DNA of 56,441 nucleotides, from contig JAYMSP010000352.1 in the NCBI GenBank assembly GCA_036897095.1, positions 1 to 56,441 on the forward strand, in the 5' to 3' direction. Position 1 is the stretch's first letter, and each line of letters begins with the position of its first letter. Source of the stretch: Plantago elongata (taxonomy: Eukaryota; Streptophyta; Magnoliopsida; Lamiales; Plantaginaceae). Below, piece by piece: positions 1-10,446 of this stretch. Both the position numbers and the translations under genes were made by a program. Under the pieces are notes generated by a model, which worked only from the letters and a program-made list of their open reading frames with translations, was not told where the DNA came from and searched no databases.

Positions 1-300
1 TAAAACAACCTCTAATAATTCAATTTTATTAATTTCAACTTTTAAACACTATTATAATATATTAAATATGTTTGTAGTAAAATAAAAAAAAATATTTTTT
101 AAAAAAAATTTTAAACCTTAAAAAAATTATAATACGACTTAAAACAATGCAATTTCATTAATTTCAACATCTAAGCACTCTTATAATATGAATAATATGT
201 AAATAAAAATTAAAAAAATTGACGGCACGACGACGACGCGCCACCATTGGAGCAAAACGACGACGACGGGCCGTCGTCCGTCACCATTGGGAATGGTCTA
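1..300. mobile_element. Edge of a degenerate Harbinger-like MITE
   Basis: AT-rich DNA holds two related stretches about 140 bp apart (about 3-60 and 141-189), both sharing TTATTAATTTCAAC-like text and ending in a TATAATAT-type motif. A sharply GC-rich tail follows at 219-297, with GACGACGACG runs and two copies of CACCATTGG. A terminus containing CCATTGG..AATGG next to TAA is typical of PIF/Harbinger-type MITEs. The element is cut by the window edge, so its other terminus and target duplication cannot be seen. The class assignment is an inference. Confidence 0.35.
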
Positions 301-1081
301 AGGTGTTTAATAAAAATATCTCATTGTTTGAGCTCGATTAAAGTTGTAATTGTATCGCATCTCAATTCAAATTGTAAAACGAAACAAGTTTAATTTTCCG
401 AATCAATAATCAAGTTCTAGGCCGAATTTTTTGGTTCGAGATTTTACCAAAAAATTACATATTAAAAATATTTTAAGCAAGTATAATTAAACGTAATGAA
501 ATACAAACAAGTCAAGTTATAGTCTATTAGATAACAAAACGAGTATTGTATTTGAGTCGAAATCGACTCCAACACTTTATTGATCGAGTTGAGTTTTCAA
601 CTCATATAACATCTCTACTAATATATTGCATATCCAAAATGTGTCAAACAATAGTCGTAATCACATGTCAACTCCTTACAATAGATTAGACATGATTAGA
701 TCTAAACCCTTCTAAAGTGAATTTATTACTAATATCTAATAGAAATTTGGTGAACGAATTCACGGATTTACCCATACGGATACGGGTCAATCTGCATTGG
801 ACAGGAGACCCAATCAAACTCATGATGAAATTGAAAACTGAAAAGGAGTGTTGAGTTTGGCATGTTTAGAACAAGGAGATGCCAAAATCTGATTCCCTTG
901 TGGTTGAAACCAGATCCACTCTGTCCTTCATTACAACACACGAATTCTTTAACTAATCACAAACTCAGTAGGAGTATTTATTGTATCCAACTCTTCTCCT
1001 ACGTTCCTTTTCAATCTACACGAATGAATAAGTCTCGAATTTTCTTGACTCTCAGACCCCAATATAGTCGCAAGGCAAACA
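301..1081. other. Spacer upstream of LPP-epsilon-like gene
   Basis: No gene is seen. The stretch at 330-600 contains degenerate GAGCTCG / ACTCGA-type words resembling those at 47870-48100, probably old repeat DNA. The last 150-200 bp should contain the promoter and 5' leader of the phosphatase gene. I cannot place a convincing TATA box. Confidence 0.4.
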
Positions 1082-3434
1082 ATGTCATTGTTGTCTGCCA
1101 TTTCACTTAAACCTCTCTCGCCTGCCAAATTTTCAACTAGCTTACTTCAATTTCGGAAACCCAATAGAGTTTGTGCGAAAAGATTCGATTTTTATGCCCA
1201 ATCCGATAGGATAAGACCTGTATCTTGGGTGAGGTTGAGAGAGAATCGGAAAATAATGGCGGGTTTAAGTGGGGTTCGTGGGAGTAATAGTGATGAGGAA
1301 GCTCAGGTCTTTGAGCAGGAAGCTTTTATTGAAGGGACTTTGGATTCTGGAGGTCGTGGAGTTGAAGCAACTGTTAATACTTTGGTTGGTAATCTTTGCT
1401 TTCTAACAGAAAAGTTGAGGTTTTGTTTGATCAAGATTTTGTTTGTTGACTATTTTTTTTTTTTTTTTTGTGAGGATTTGGTGACATTGTTGTGTGGAAT
1501 GAATTTGAATCGGATCCTATTGGTTTATTTGATTGTTATTGATTTGTGGTATCATTGATTTGATTGTTTAAGTAGGTGGACTTGTCTTTTAGCTTCGTTC
1601 TGGTAGCATAAATAGTGAGTAATAGTGAGTTATAGCAGTTCTTACTTTTGAGAGAAGATGTGCTGATCAATTATATTTGAGTTCATACTAGAGATTATAG
1701 GTGATTCTGATTAGTTTGTAAGCATATGTTCTTCGAAAAGAATTTTGATGCCTGTGGATTCGATATAGTTTATGTAATCAACTTATGGTAAGAACTTTAT
1801 GTCCGTTCAAAAAAATGACATGTCATTAATTTTTTTTTAACGTATTACTTTGTTGGTAATGATTGTTATCGGTCACTCCCTTCCATAGTATGTTCCAAAT
1901 TAGCTCCTGGAAGTTTGATGCCTAACATTAGTAACATTTATGTTTTTGGCCAATGGCCTAGAGTCATCTTGTGTGGTACTTTATATGATAACTCTAGGGT
2001 GTTTGGGAAGTCAAGATGTTAGCTGTTGAGATTATATTCGGCCAATCATATAGAGATGACGTTGTATTCAATCTAGTTTTGATACATCATTGCATCCGAG
2101 ATTCCAAAGAAAGATGGGGAAATGTGCACACGCTTCATTTGGTGTAATCTCATAGCTTTCACTTATGTCTAGAAGTTCTAGTTTTCTTTCCTCTTAAAGA
2201 GATCTCAAAATGGCTTATCTTTTCAAGAACGGTTTCTAGCTATTTCCTACTCTTGTTTTTTCTGTTCTTTTCTACTTCCTCGCAATTTTTTCATTGACAT
2301 TTATACGTGATGCAGAGCAAGTGGATTGTGTCACTGCTTTTCACTGCAGTTGTCCTCTTGAGGCATGATGCTAAAGCATCATGGGCTGTTGTGGGGGCTG
2401 TCTCCAATGCCACACTATCTTTAGTGCTAAAGAAGATTCTAAACCAGGAAAGGCCCATTGCTAATCTAAGATCCGACCCAGGAATGCCATCCTCTCATGC
2501 GCAATCCATATTTTATACATTCACATTTGTCAATTCATCATGTAAGCATTTGATATGGGACTTTATAATAAATCGAGTCAACTCCCTGATCATTTTCTTG
2601 TGCAGTGTCTGTACTTTAAATTGATTTGAGATGTTCATGTGGTCGGTTTTCAACGTTATCATCACAACTTTCTTTAATACCATATGTAGCCTCTATCATA
2701 TATTACCCCTTTTGATATTCAATATCTGCATGTTTTGGCTCACTTTACATTTTTGGATTCTAAAGCTTCTGCTTGGCTCTCCATCATTCAGCAATAAGAT
2801 ACACAAAAGTAACTTATTTTATCTTGTCTGAATTGTGTGCATATTTTCCCTGCAGTGGTAGAATGGTTCGGGATAAATGGACTCACAACAACTATTTGCG
2901 GGCTTCTCATAATTGCTGGTTCTTACTTTGTAAGTATATTAGTACTACGCAATTTGATTCTAAAACAGCAAAGCAAAACTTCTGTGTTTCTCTTTCTCAT
3001 ACATAGTCGTTACTTGTTAATAAACAGTCAAAAAAAAATATTTTCCTCCCTCAAGTTTGACCTTTCACTAGTTTAATCATCTGTAGTTTCTGTGTTATTG
3101 CCTGATTTCTCTTCTTGATGTCCTTTGTCTAAAATTAGTGTAAAGCAAAGTGCGTGTCAGTATTTTTACTAATCTTCACTGAACTGGTAAATGTTTGTGT
3201 TTACAGTCATGGCTTAGGGTTTCTCAACAACTTCATACCATTGGCCAGATAGTGGTGGGAGCTCTTGTTGGATTCTTTTTCTTCATGTTTTGGTTCTGGT
3301 CGTGGAACAATTGTGTTCTAGATTTATTTGAATCCTACTTGTGGGTTAGAATCTTTGTTTTTCTAGGTTCTTTTGTATTCGCTCTCGCTTTTCTCCATCA
3401 TGTTTTCAAGTCCTGGATTAGGAATGAAAGATGA
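1082..3434 (+). CDS. LPPE: Lipid phosphate phosphatase epsilon-type, chloroplastic (PAP2 family)
   Basis: The CDS joins 1082-1384, 2316-2541, 2856-2929 and 3207-3434, giving 276 residues. All junctions are GT-AG and in frame. The first donor is GTTGGT at 1385; a nearby GTAATC at 1389 looks stronger but breaks the frame. The family dephosphorylates phosphatidic acid to diacylglycerol, and the epsilon type acts in plastid membranes. Visible motifs are KKILNQERP (phosphatase motif 1), PGMPSSHAQS (motif 2) and LRVSQQLHTIGQ (motif 3, with the nucleophile-type His). Motif 3 has Gln where the classical motif has Asp, which I recall as normal for this subfamily. The N-terminal 100 residues are Ser/Arg-rich and poorly conserved, as expected of a plastid transit peptide. 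Several hydrophobic segments follow, for example KWIVSLLFTAVVLL and the C-terminal FVFLGSFVFALAFL. The gene converges on the mannanase gene. Confidence 0.9.
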
Positions 3435-3923
3435 ATGGGTCAAACTAGCTACAACATCTTATAGTTCTGTTAGGATAGAGCATGATGATATCTATCAATG
3501 TTTATCCTTCTATTATATGTAGAGAAAGATGATTGTATTAAGCTACAACAATATCATATAACTTTGTTAGTATAGAGGATTACTATAGAAATCGGTGGTT
3601 CCTTAAAGCTGCCTTTACTTGGTCTCTTGTTCGGATTTTGCTCATTTTTCATCAATAAATATGTGGTCCGACTTCCTGAGTATATATTTTTGTATCATCT
3701 TGAATTCATATCAAACTATTTTATGAATGAGTAGAGCAACATCAAACACAGATCTATGTCTCTAGGAAATTTCGAGCATGCATCATAACACATCTCTAAT
3801 TCTTTAGTAAACCCTCCTGGATGATCCAAACACGCATCTCTAAGAGAGAATTAAAAAAGACAGTTCCATGTGCTCGTATGCTTGCACTTCTTGATTATAT
3901 TGTTAGAACACCATGCTATCACA
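3435..3923. terminator. Convergent 3' region with AATAAA signal
   Basis: This 490-bp gap separates two convergent genes. AATAAA at 3654-3659 (+), about 220 bp after the phosphatase stop, is a plausible polyadenylation signal for that gene. The end of the mannanase transcript must lie in the same gap, so the two 3' ends may come close or overlap. Nothing else is seen. Confidence 0.45.
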
Positions 3924-6370
3924 TCAATTTCCAATCCGTTTCCATTTCCCTCTTCTTGCTCTATGTCTCTTCCGCATCTCCACATTTTTCATCCTGGAAA
4001 ATATTTTCCGGATTTGGTACAGCTTGTGAGCCTGCTGAGTTATCACATTAGCAGTCGAGGCATCCCTGTCTAAGACAACATCATACCCGTCTTGGAAGGA
4101 CTCCATCCCGTTTGCCATCAGCTGCCAGAAGAGGCCTCCTGCTGCAGCTCCACCATGCTTGGCTGATTCATAGATTTTCATGTAAACAAGGCTGAACAGC
4201 CTGTCTCTCTCAGAGGGGCTGAAGCCAGGATCTTTCCAAGATTTGCCAAATTCAGCGATGAATATGGGCTTGTGAAGAATATGTTGAGCATCCTGTATGT
4301 GTGCTTCAAGCCAGTTGTTCATGAAAGAAAGTTCAACTTCATCATCTGTTGTGGATAGCCTAATTCATGTAAACAAGACGAGTTGTAAACAAAGTTAGTG
4401 AGATTGAGCTACTAAGCAACAACGAGTGTTTTATGGGCTTGAACAAGCAGCTCTTATATACAATTCACGGCGCCTAACAATATGTAACCGGAGCAGAATG
4501 TAAAGTGTGCTTTTGCATGGATGCAGAGACACTCCATAATCACCTAAGAGAATCCTTCCTAGGTTTTGCTTATCATGCTTCTGAAATGAAAGGTTCTACT
4601 CACAAGAACATTAAATAGTATTACTAGCTAATATACACCATAAGCTATTGAAAAACTTCCAACGAGTCCTCGATTATTGCTTTGATACGGGATGATCCAA
4701 CCATATTTATTCTCCATGTTAAGAAGAAAACTTACCATTGATCGGGATAGGAATGAACTGTAGCAAAATCAATGCCAGGTATCTGATTATTCGCGATAAA
4801 ATCTGTTCCAATGTTAAAATTAGGATTAACACTGGCCCTCCAAGGTGAGGACTGTCCATAAAATCCTTCCAAACCAGCTTCCAGCAAGTGGTTCCTGTCT
4901 ATTGACTTCACGTAAGAGGCCATTTCTGTTATCCATGCCTGAACAGAAGTAATGAAGGCTCTAAGTTAACAAGATTGCTTCGGCCCTTATTTCAACCTGT
5001 TACACTAAATAACAACACTACACTACATTTATTTCTTGGATGGCAAAGGTAGTTGACAATGACATGCATACACTTCACATGGATCTGCCCCAAACTTTCT
5101 ATTTTAGTTACTACTGCATTTAAAGGTTCCATCAACATCCGAAAGATAGCTTCAAGATTATCATGTTTGGCATCCTGTTTATCACTACAAGTTCGATCTT
5201 TTAGATAAGATGGAACTCTATCACGTACAATATCAGAATCACAAGTTCGAGCTTTTAAACCAGATGAAATTCTATCATCCATTCAAGTCCAAACACTCCT
5301 CAATTAACACTAATTTCCACTATTTCTTAACCATCAAACAAACAGAAATCTTCATCTTGTTCTAGGACATAAGTAGTAATATTATCAAAAAATGTGATAG
5401 AACAGATCAAAACAGAGGAAAATGGCAGAGCTTTGAACCTGAATGTTCCTGCCTGAATGGTCTGAGGTGCATCTTGGTTCATTCATCAGTTCCCAGGCCA
5501 TAATGGTTGGATCATTCTTGTAAACAGTTCCAGTAATTGTGTTGTATCTGTTCAGAACAGTCTGCCAAAAATACACAAAAGTTAACATACAAGTACAACT
5601 AAACATAATTAAGTTCTTTATTAAACAGCAAATCAAGCCTTTAAAGTTCATATAAATCCAAATCCAAGAAAGAAACATACCCTGACATGATTCTTGTAAA
5701 AGCCCTTAACAAGAGAGTTAGTAAAGAAATCATCATCAGAACCCAAACTTTGTCCTTGACCTCTTGCCCAATCAACATACTGCTTCTTCCCACCATAGGT
5801 TTCATAGTTATTAGCAAAACTCAAAATCAGCTTTATCCCATATCTTCTTGCTTCAGCCACAACAAAATCCAATCCCTTCAAAACAAACAACAAACCTTAC
5901 ATATCAAACATCAAACCTTACCAACGAAGCGCTTCCCCTCCAACCAATTGGTCGGGGTTCGAGTCACATTTGCCGTTTAAAAACAAACAAACATCAAACA
6001 TAAAATAAAACACAAAGACACCATCCTTTTGTTTCTTGAAACAGACCTTGAACATCTCCTCATTGTAAGATCCAGGACTAATCTGCAAAGGCTTGTAACC
6101 ACCATCACTAAAAGCCCAAGTTCTTGCAACTGTAAGACCATGAGAAGCAGCTTGATGGAATGTGGAGGAAACTTTAGGCCTCTGAGAAGGGTCAGAAGAA
6201 ACGTACATTAGCCAGTAGGCATTGAAGCCATTGGCATAAAAGGGGCTCCCATTGAGCATGAAATGGATGCCTTTGCTTCTGATGAACATGTCTCCTTTTG
6301 CAAGACTCCATTTTTGTTGGACTGAGAGGAAGAAGGTGAGAAGTAAAGCAAGTGTTGGAGGATGCTTCAT
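3924..6370 (-). CDS. MAN: Mannan endo-1,4-beta-mannosidase, GH5 subfamily 7, secreted
   Basis: The CDS is complement of 6047-6370, 5681-5875, 5439-5561, 4736-4938 and 3924-4359, giving 426 residues with every junction GT-AG and in frame. The enzyme hydrolyses internal beta-1,4 links of mannans in the cell wall. A hydrophobic signal peptide covers about residues 1-25 ([13 protein letters not shown]). GH5 signatures include [22 protein letters not shown], the acid/base Glu at 201 in WELMNEPR and the nucleophile Glu at 318 in FIAEFG. Length fits plant mannanases. The C-terminus has an unusual Arg/Lys-rich tail ([13 protein letters not shown]) after the barrel, which may aid wall binding or retention. 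Position next to the LPP-epsilon gene suggests an Arabidopsis MAN7 counterpart, but orthology needs a tree. Intron 1 carries a short SINE-like insertion. Confidence 0.93.
5917..5987 (+). mobile_element. SINE-like insertion in mannanase intron 1
   Basis: A 71-bp insert lies between perfect 12-bp direct repeats CAAACATCAAAC at 5905-5916 and 5988-5999. It contains a pol III box B-like GGTTCGAGTC (5956-5965) and ends in GCCGTTTAAAAACAAA. It is clearly related to the element at 33171-33249 but lacks the 5' part with box A, so it looks 5'-truncated. It lies antisense to the host gene. Confidence 0.7.
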
Positions 6371-6446
6371 TTTGTTTGTGGGTGTTTTCTTGGTTTTCTT
6401 TTTTTGCAGAGGAGTGGGTTTAGAAGTGTGAGATTGTGTGATTTGG

Positions 6447-6456
6447 TATATAAATG
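6447..6456 (-). promoter_or_regulatory. TATA box candidate of the mannanase gene
   Basis: Read on the minus strand, TTTATATACC lies about 80 bp upstream of the mannanase start codon, a typical spacing for a TATA box and a short leader. No better TATA-like word is nearer. Confidence 0.45.
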
Positions 6457-6764
6457 TTCATAATAACTTGTCGCTTTCAATAAGGGATCAAATGAGATTA
6501 CTTGCTCTATATTTGTTACATTTTCATATCTTAATTAATAATTAAGATGTTCCATATTTGTTATTTACCTTATTTAATCAAGACAAGTGAATTTAATGTA
6601 GTATGTAAAGAAATAATGAATCATCTTTTGACCTGGTGTGGTAAATAAGATTGATTCAAAAATATCGGATAACATCAATATTATAGTCACAAATATTATC
6701 ATAAAAAATGAACTCATATACTCTATTTTCTTTAATCATGTTTACTACTAGCATTTCAGCCACA

Positions 6765-6935
6765 TAAGTTATTTTGATAAAAGAACTCGTTACGTGAATA
6801 CACAACTTTATAAACAAGCTAGTAGATTTGAGAAATTAATCAAGTTAGTTTGTTAAAAATTAATATATAATTATCTATAGTTAACTTTTAACTACGAGCT
6901 AACTTTTCTAAACAGAGTGCTTATCTAGAAACCTT
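6765..6935. repeat. MITE-like repeat, family 2, copy 1
   Basis: A stretch beginning near AACTCGTTACGTGAATACAC, followed by an AAGCTAGTAGATTTGAG-type core and ending near AACTTTTCTAAACAGAG. It is shared with copies at about 18610-18940 and 33430-33590. It has no coding capacity and AT-rich, partly palindromic content (TAGTTAACTTTTAACTACGAG). Non-autonomous DNA transposon relic is the likely identity; boundaries are approximate. Confidence 0.45.
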
Positions 6936-7175
6936 ATTTGTTCCGTTTCATTTCTTTTAGTTATGATAAATTCTGCTTAGACGAATAGAGGATAGATCAA
7001 ATTGCAGTTAGATTTAAAGTGGTTAAATGTCACGAAACAAGTGATTTAGTACTAATAAACATGATGAATAAGGTACCACATGCAACGTGAGGTGTGAAAT
7101 GACTTGCACCACGTAAAATTCGTCATAGATGAGATGAACTACTGAAATGGCAGTTGAAAGCTTTGATCCTGTAAG

Positions 7176-7350
7176 GGTAAGAATGTATTCTCTTCAAATT
7201 GAAAATTTTAATTTAGTTCAGTTCAGTTCGACTTAGTTATAATTTATATCTTATTTTAATTTAATTTAATTTAGTCCAGTTCAATTTAGTCCACTTCAAT
7301 CCAGTTCAATTCAGTTCAGTTGAATATTTCAGTTGAAAATAAACAACCTC
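7176..7350. repeat. CAGTTCA-rich MITE-like element, copy A
   Basis: One member of a near-palindromic family seen at five loci. It opens with a TATTCTCTTCAAATTGAAAAT-like arm, has a central TTATAATTTATA and closes with TTCAGTTGAAAATAAACAACC, which is roughly the reverse complement of the opening. The interior is made of GTTCAGTTCA-type words. No coding capacity and no clear target duplication. Confidence 0.6.
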
Positions 7351-8313
7351 ACCACTTCGAGTGAATGCCATTTCATTATGAACTTCAACCTTAATTTCCT
7401 CTCTTATGTTGGTCAATAAAAGCACCACCACGCAATGAATATTTGAACTGCCCAAAGCATTTTTCCTTGTGTTCACTTTCTGTGTACCCACTGAATTTGG
7501 AACCGAAATAAATAAAATGTTACTTTTCCAAGCATTTCAAAATTCATTATTGTGTATAAATTGCCCTTACTCCATTTTCAGGCATTCCTAGCACTTCTAA
7601 CATAATTATTTTGATTTAAATTAATGAAAACCAACAAATTTTTATATTTTCAAAACCTATTTTGGTACACATTATGATTGAAACAAAAAATTATAATGCC
7701 AACAATGTCATGTCAAAATATTATTTATATTATTTATAACTATCTGGCACTAATTGGTTGGTTCTAAACGAAAAAGTAAATATAGTAAAAACATCTGAAT
7801 AATTATTATAAGTTTATCCATTATGTGCAACGAACAATGAATCATAAAGTTTATTCATTAAATATACAAATATTTATATATAAAAAGTTTAATTCTAAAA
7901 GAAAATCTTTTTCAATTTCATAAAAAAGTTTAGGGTAAATTTTGTATTTGAATCAATATTGGATGAGGAGGTGCAAATCCACGAGGTGGCCATGAATGAA
8001 TTCAATTGGGCGGGATCAGCGGCACCGCAATGTCGAACACTCGAACACACGTGGCGGCCACTAAGTGCATGCCCTCTATGAAGGGGCCCACTAGATCTAT
8101 ATGTAAATTAATTAATTTAATATTTAATGTTTGGTAATCGGCAATCTCTTGGATTGGTCGCCCCACTTTAGCTTCTTGGGTTCGTTGAACCTTTCACGGA
8201 CCTATTACAAGACATACTCCTCATTTTACACTCAAAGACAACCTCAAACATTAACAAAAATCCCTTTCCTTTGTCTAAAACATTTACGTAGGGGTAAGAA
8301 GATTACTTGGACT
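7351..8313. other. Spacer, no gene
   Basis: AT-rich DNA with only short chance ORFs. The stretch 7970-8100 is less AT-rich and contains CACGTGGCGGCCAC near 8048, but no ORF or known motif set stands out. Confidence 0.5.
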
Positions 8314-8760
8314 TATAGTGAAAAAAAATATATATATATTTATTTCGTTAAATTTTAAAATACTAAAATAAAAATTAATAATTTTAAAAAAAATATTATT
8401 TTATTTTTAAAAATATTTTATAAGATAAATTTGAATTTTTATATCAATATTTATATTTTTCTAATTTAAATATTCATATGTCAAAAGGTCGATCGCCTTA
8501 CCGCCTTAGCGACATCCCATCACACTCCCGCCTTATGAATATTTAAATTAGAAAAATATAAATATTAATAAAAAAAATTAAATTTACCTTCTAAATGTTT
8601 TAAAATTAAAATAATATTTTTTAAACATTACCTATTTTTTACTTTAGTATTTTGAAATCTAACAGAATAAATATGCTAATTTCTTTATTTTTCACATGTT
8701 GACAGGGCGAAGTTCTGACCGTAGAAAAGCCCAAGACTCTTATATCATCTTTTCACTATA
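8314..8760. mobile_element. Fold-back element with long inverted arms
   Basis: Arms of about 160 bp at 8318-8478 and 8534-8695 are imperfect reverse complements. For example, TTTCTAATTTAAATATTCATA on the left mirrors TATGAATATTTAAATTAGAAA on the right. They flank a 55-bp loop that is markedly richer in G and C (GGTCGATCGCCTTACCGCC). An 11-bp perfect outer inverted repeat, TATAGTGAAAA at 8314 and TTTTCACTATA ending at 8760, may mark the true ends, with about 55 extra bases on the right side. This is most likely a fold-back MITE; a transcript would form a long hairpin. Confidence 0.65.
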
Positions 8761-9219
8761 ATTTTTCTGAAATGAAATATAATAAAATGTAAATAAAATA
8801 TATATTCAAAAGAGTTAGATTAAATTAAACTGAACTAATTATTTTTTAAATTAAAAAGTATTACCTAAACTGTAAATTACAGAAATTTAATATGTATTCA
8901 ATGTTTGAAATTAAAAATATAATATTTGTATATAAATATACTACGTTAAATTAATCTCTTCTAAGAAAGGGTTTCTAATAAAGTTAAAGTTTATTTAGAC
9001 ATTGTTCTTAGGATACATGAATGACAGAATGAGAATCAAATATTTGAGAGACTTTTCATTTTGTTTATTACATGACCGGATGACATGTAATATTGGTACT
9101 GTATTGCGTAAAGATTGCTCTAATTCCAAAAGATAGTATGATTTGATGAAACATAAAAGATGATATGGTTCAATTCAATAATTTAGGATCAGAGGAAAAT
9201 TTTAGTAAGGATATAAAGC

Positions 9220-9866
9220 CGTAGGTATTGTAGGTTTAAATTAAAACTAATTGAGTTCAGTTCAACTTCGCATAATTATAATTTATATTTTACTTCAATC
9301 CAGTTAAATTTCTTTCAATTCAGTGTTATTCAGTTCAGTAAATTTTAGGTGAAGAAAATGAAATCTTACATTATTTTTTCTTTAACTTAAAATCACTTCA
9401 GTTCAGTTAAATTTAGTTAGTTCAGTTCAATTCAACTCGACTTAATTAGGTTGTGTTCTTCTCAACTGAACCGAACTGAAGTAAGGTATAAATTATAATT
9501 AAGGTTGTGTTCTCTGAATTTTACTAAACTTGACTGGACTGGACTGAACTGAAGTAAGACATAAATTATAACTGAGGTTGTGTTCTCTTCAATTGAGATT
9601 TACTGAACTGAACTGAATTGAAATAAGGTATAAATTATAACTAACTCGAACTGAACTGAAGTGAGTTTCAGTTGAAGAAAATACAGCCTAAACTGAGCTG
9701 AACTATACATGAAGTGATTTTCAGTTGAAGAGAAACAACCTTACAATTTATATCTTACTATAGTTCAATTCTGTTTAATTCAACTCAAGAGAACACAGAC
9801 TTAAATTGTATTCTCTTCAATTAAAAGTCAATTCAATTCAGTTGAAGATAACACATACCTACTCCT
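9220..9866. repeat. Nested cluster of CAGTTCA-rich MITE-like units, copy B
   Basis: About 640 bp consists largely of GTTCAGTTCA / GAACTGAACT words. Three successive units start with GGTTGTGTTCT at 9449, 9503 and 9576 and run to a TAAATTATAACT-like core. Further arms in both orientations lie on each side (TCAGTTGAAGAGAAACAACC ends near 9751). This is the densest locus of the family and looks like repeated insertion or slippage of half-elements. Confidence 0.65.
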
Positions 9867-10446
9867 TGATGGGCATGCAAAATACTGTTAGTGCATATGT
9901 TCTCCGAGTGATACTATATTAGTAATAATCTCAATAATTGATTAAGACTTGAGCTATACTAAATTCTGTCATTCTCAAACGAAACACAGCAGATACAGAA
10001 AACGCAGAGCCTAATGCTCTTGCGAGTTGCAAGTCAACACATGCCCCCAAGTCGTTCCAGATCAGCCTGTAATCCAAAACGGATGTGAGTTATCGTACTA
10101 GCTTCACTATAGGGCAAATGACCTTCAAAGCAAGCCAAAATCAAGCATGTCTTCAGCAACACGTTACAACACAACTCAGGTGAAGTAGACCATGGCTAGT
10201 GGCTACGACATCATAGTGCAAAATTTACAACAAAATTGACTTGTGACATGATGATATCAACTACATAACTTACATCAATTGTGAAAAATGGGTTGCACTT
10301 CATTTTGCCCAAGTTCTCCGTTCTGGTTGATCCCATGGGAAGACGTGATATCAGCAAGGGCAGCACTAACTTTGGCTGTGAATCTAAGTTGAGGAGCATG
10401 ACTTAGATATTGCTTCCAATGTATAAAGGCTACATCGAATCCTATG
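9867..10446. other. 3' flank of the ERA GTPase gene
   Basis: No separate gene is seen. The part next to 10447 is probably the 3' untranslated region of the minus-strand ERA gene. Its AT content is lower than the repeat region to the left, which fits transcribed DNA. Confidence 0.4.

Noticed and set aside
1385..1390. Alternative donor GTAATC at 1389 for exon 1 of the phosphatase gene
   Set aside because: It matches the consensus better but leaves one extra base and breaks the frame into exon 2; GTTGGT at 1385 keeps it.
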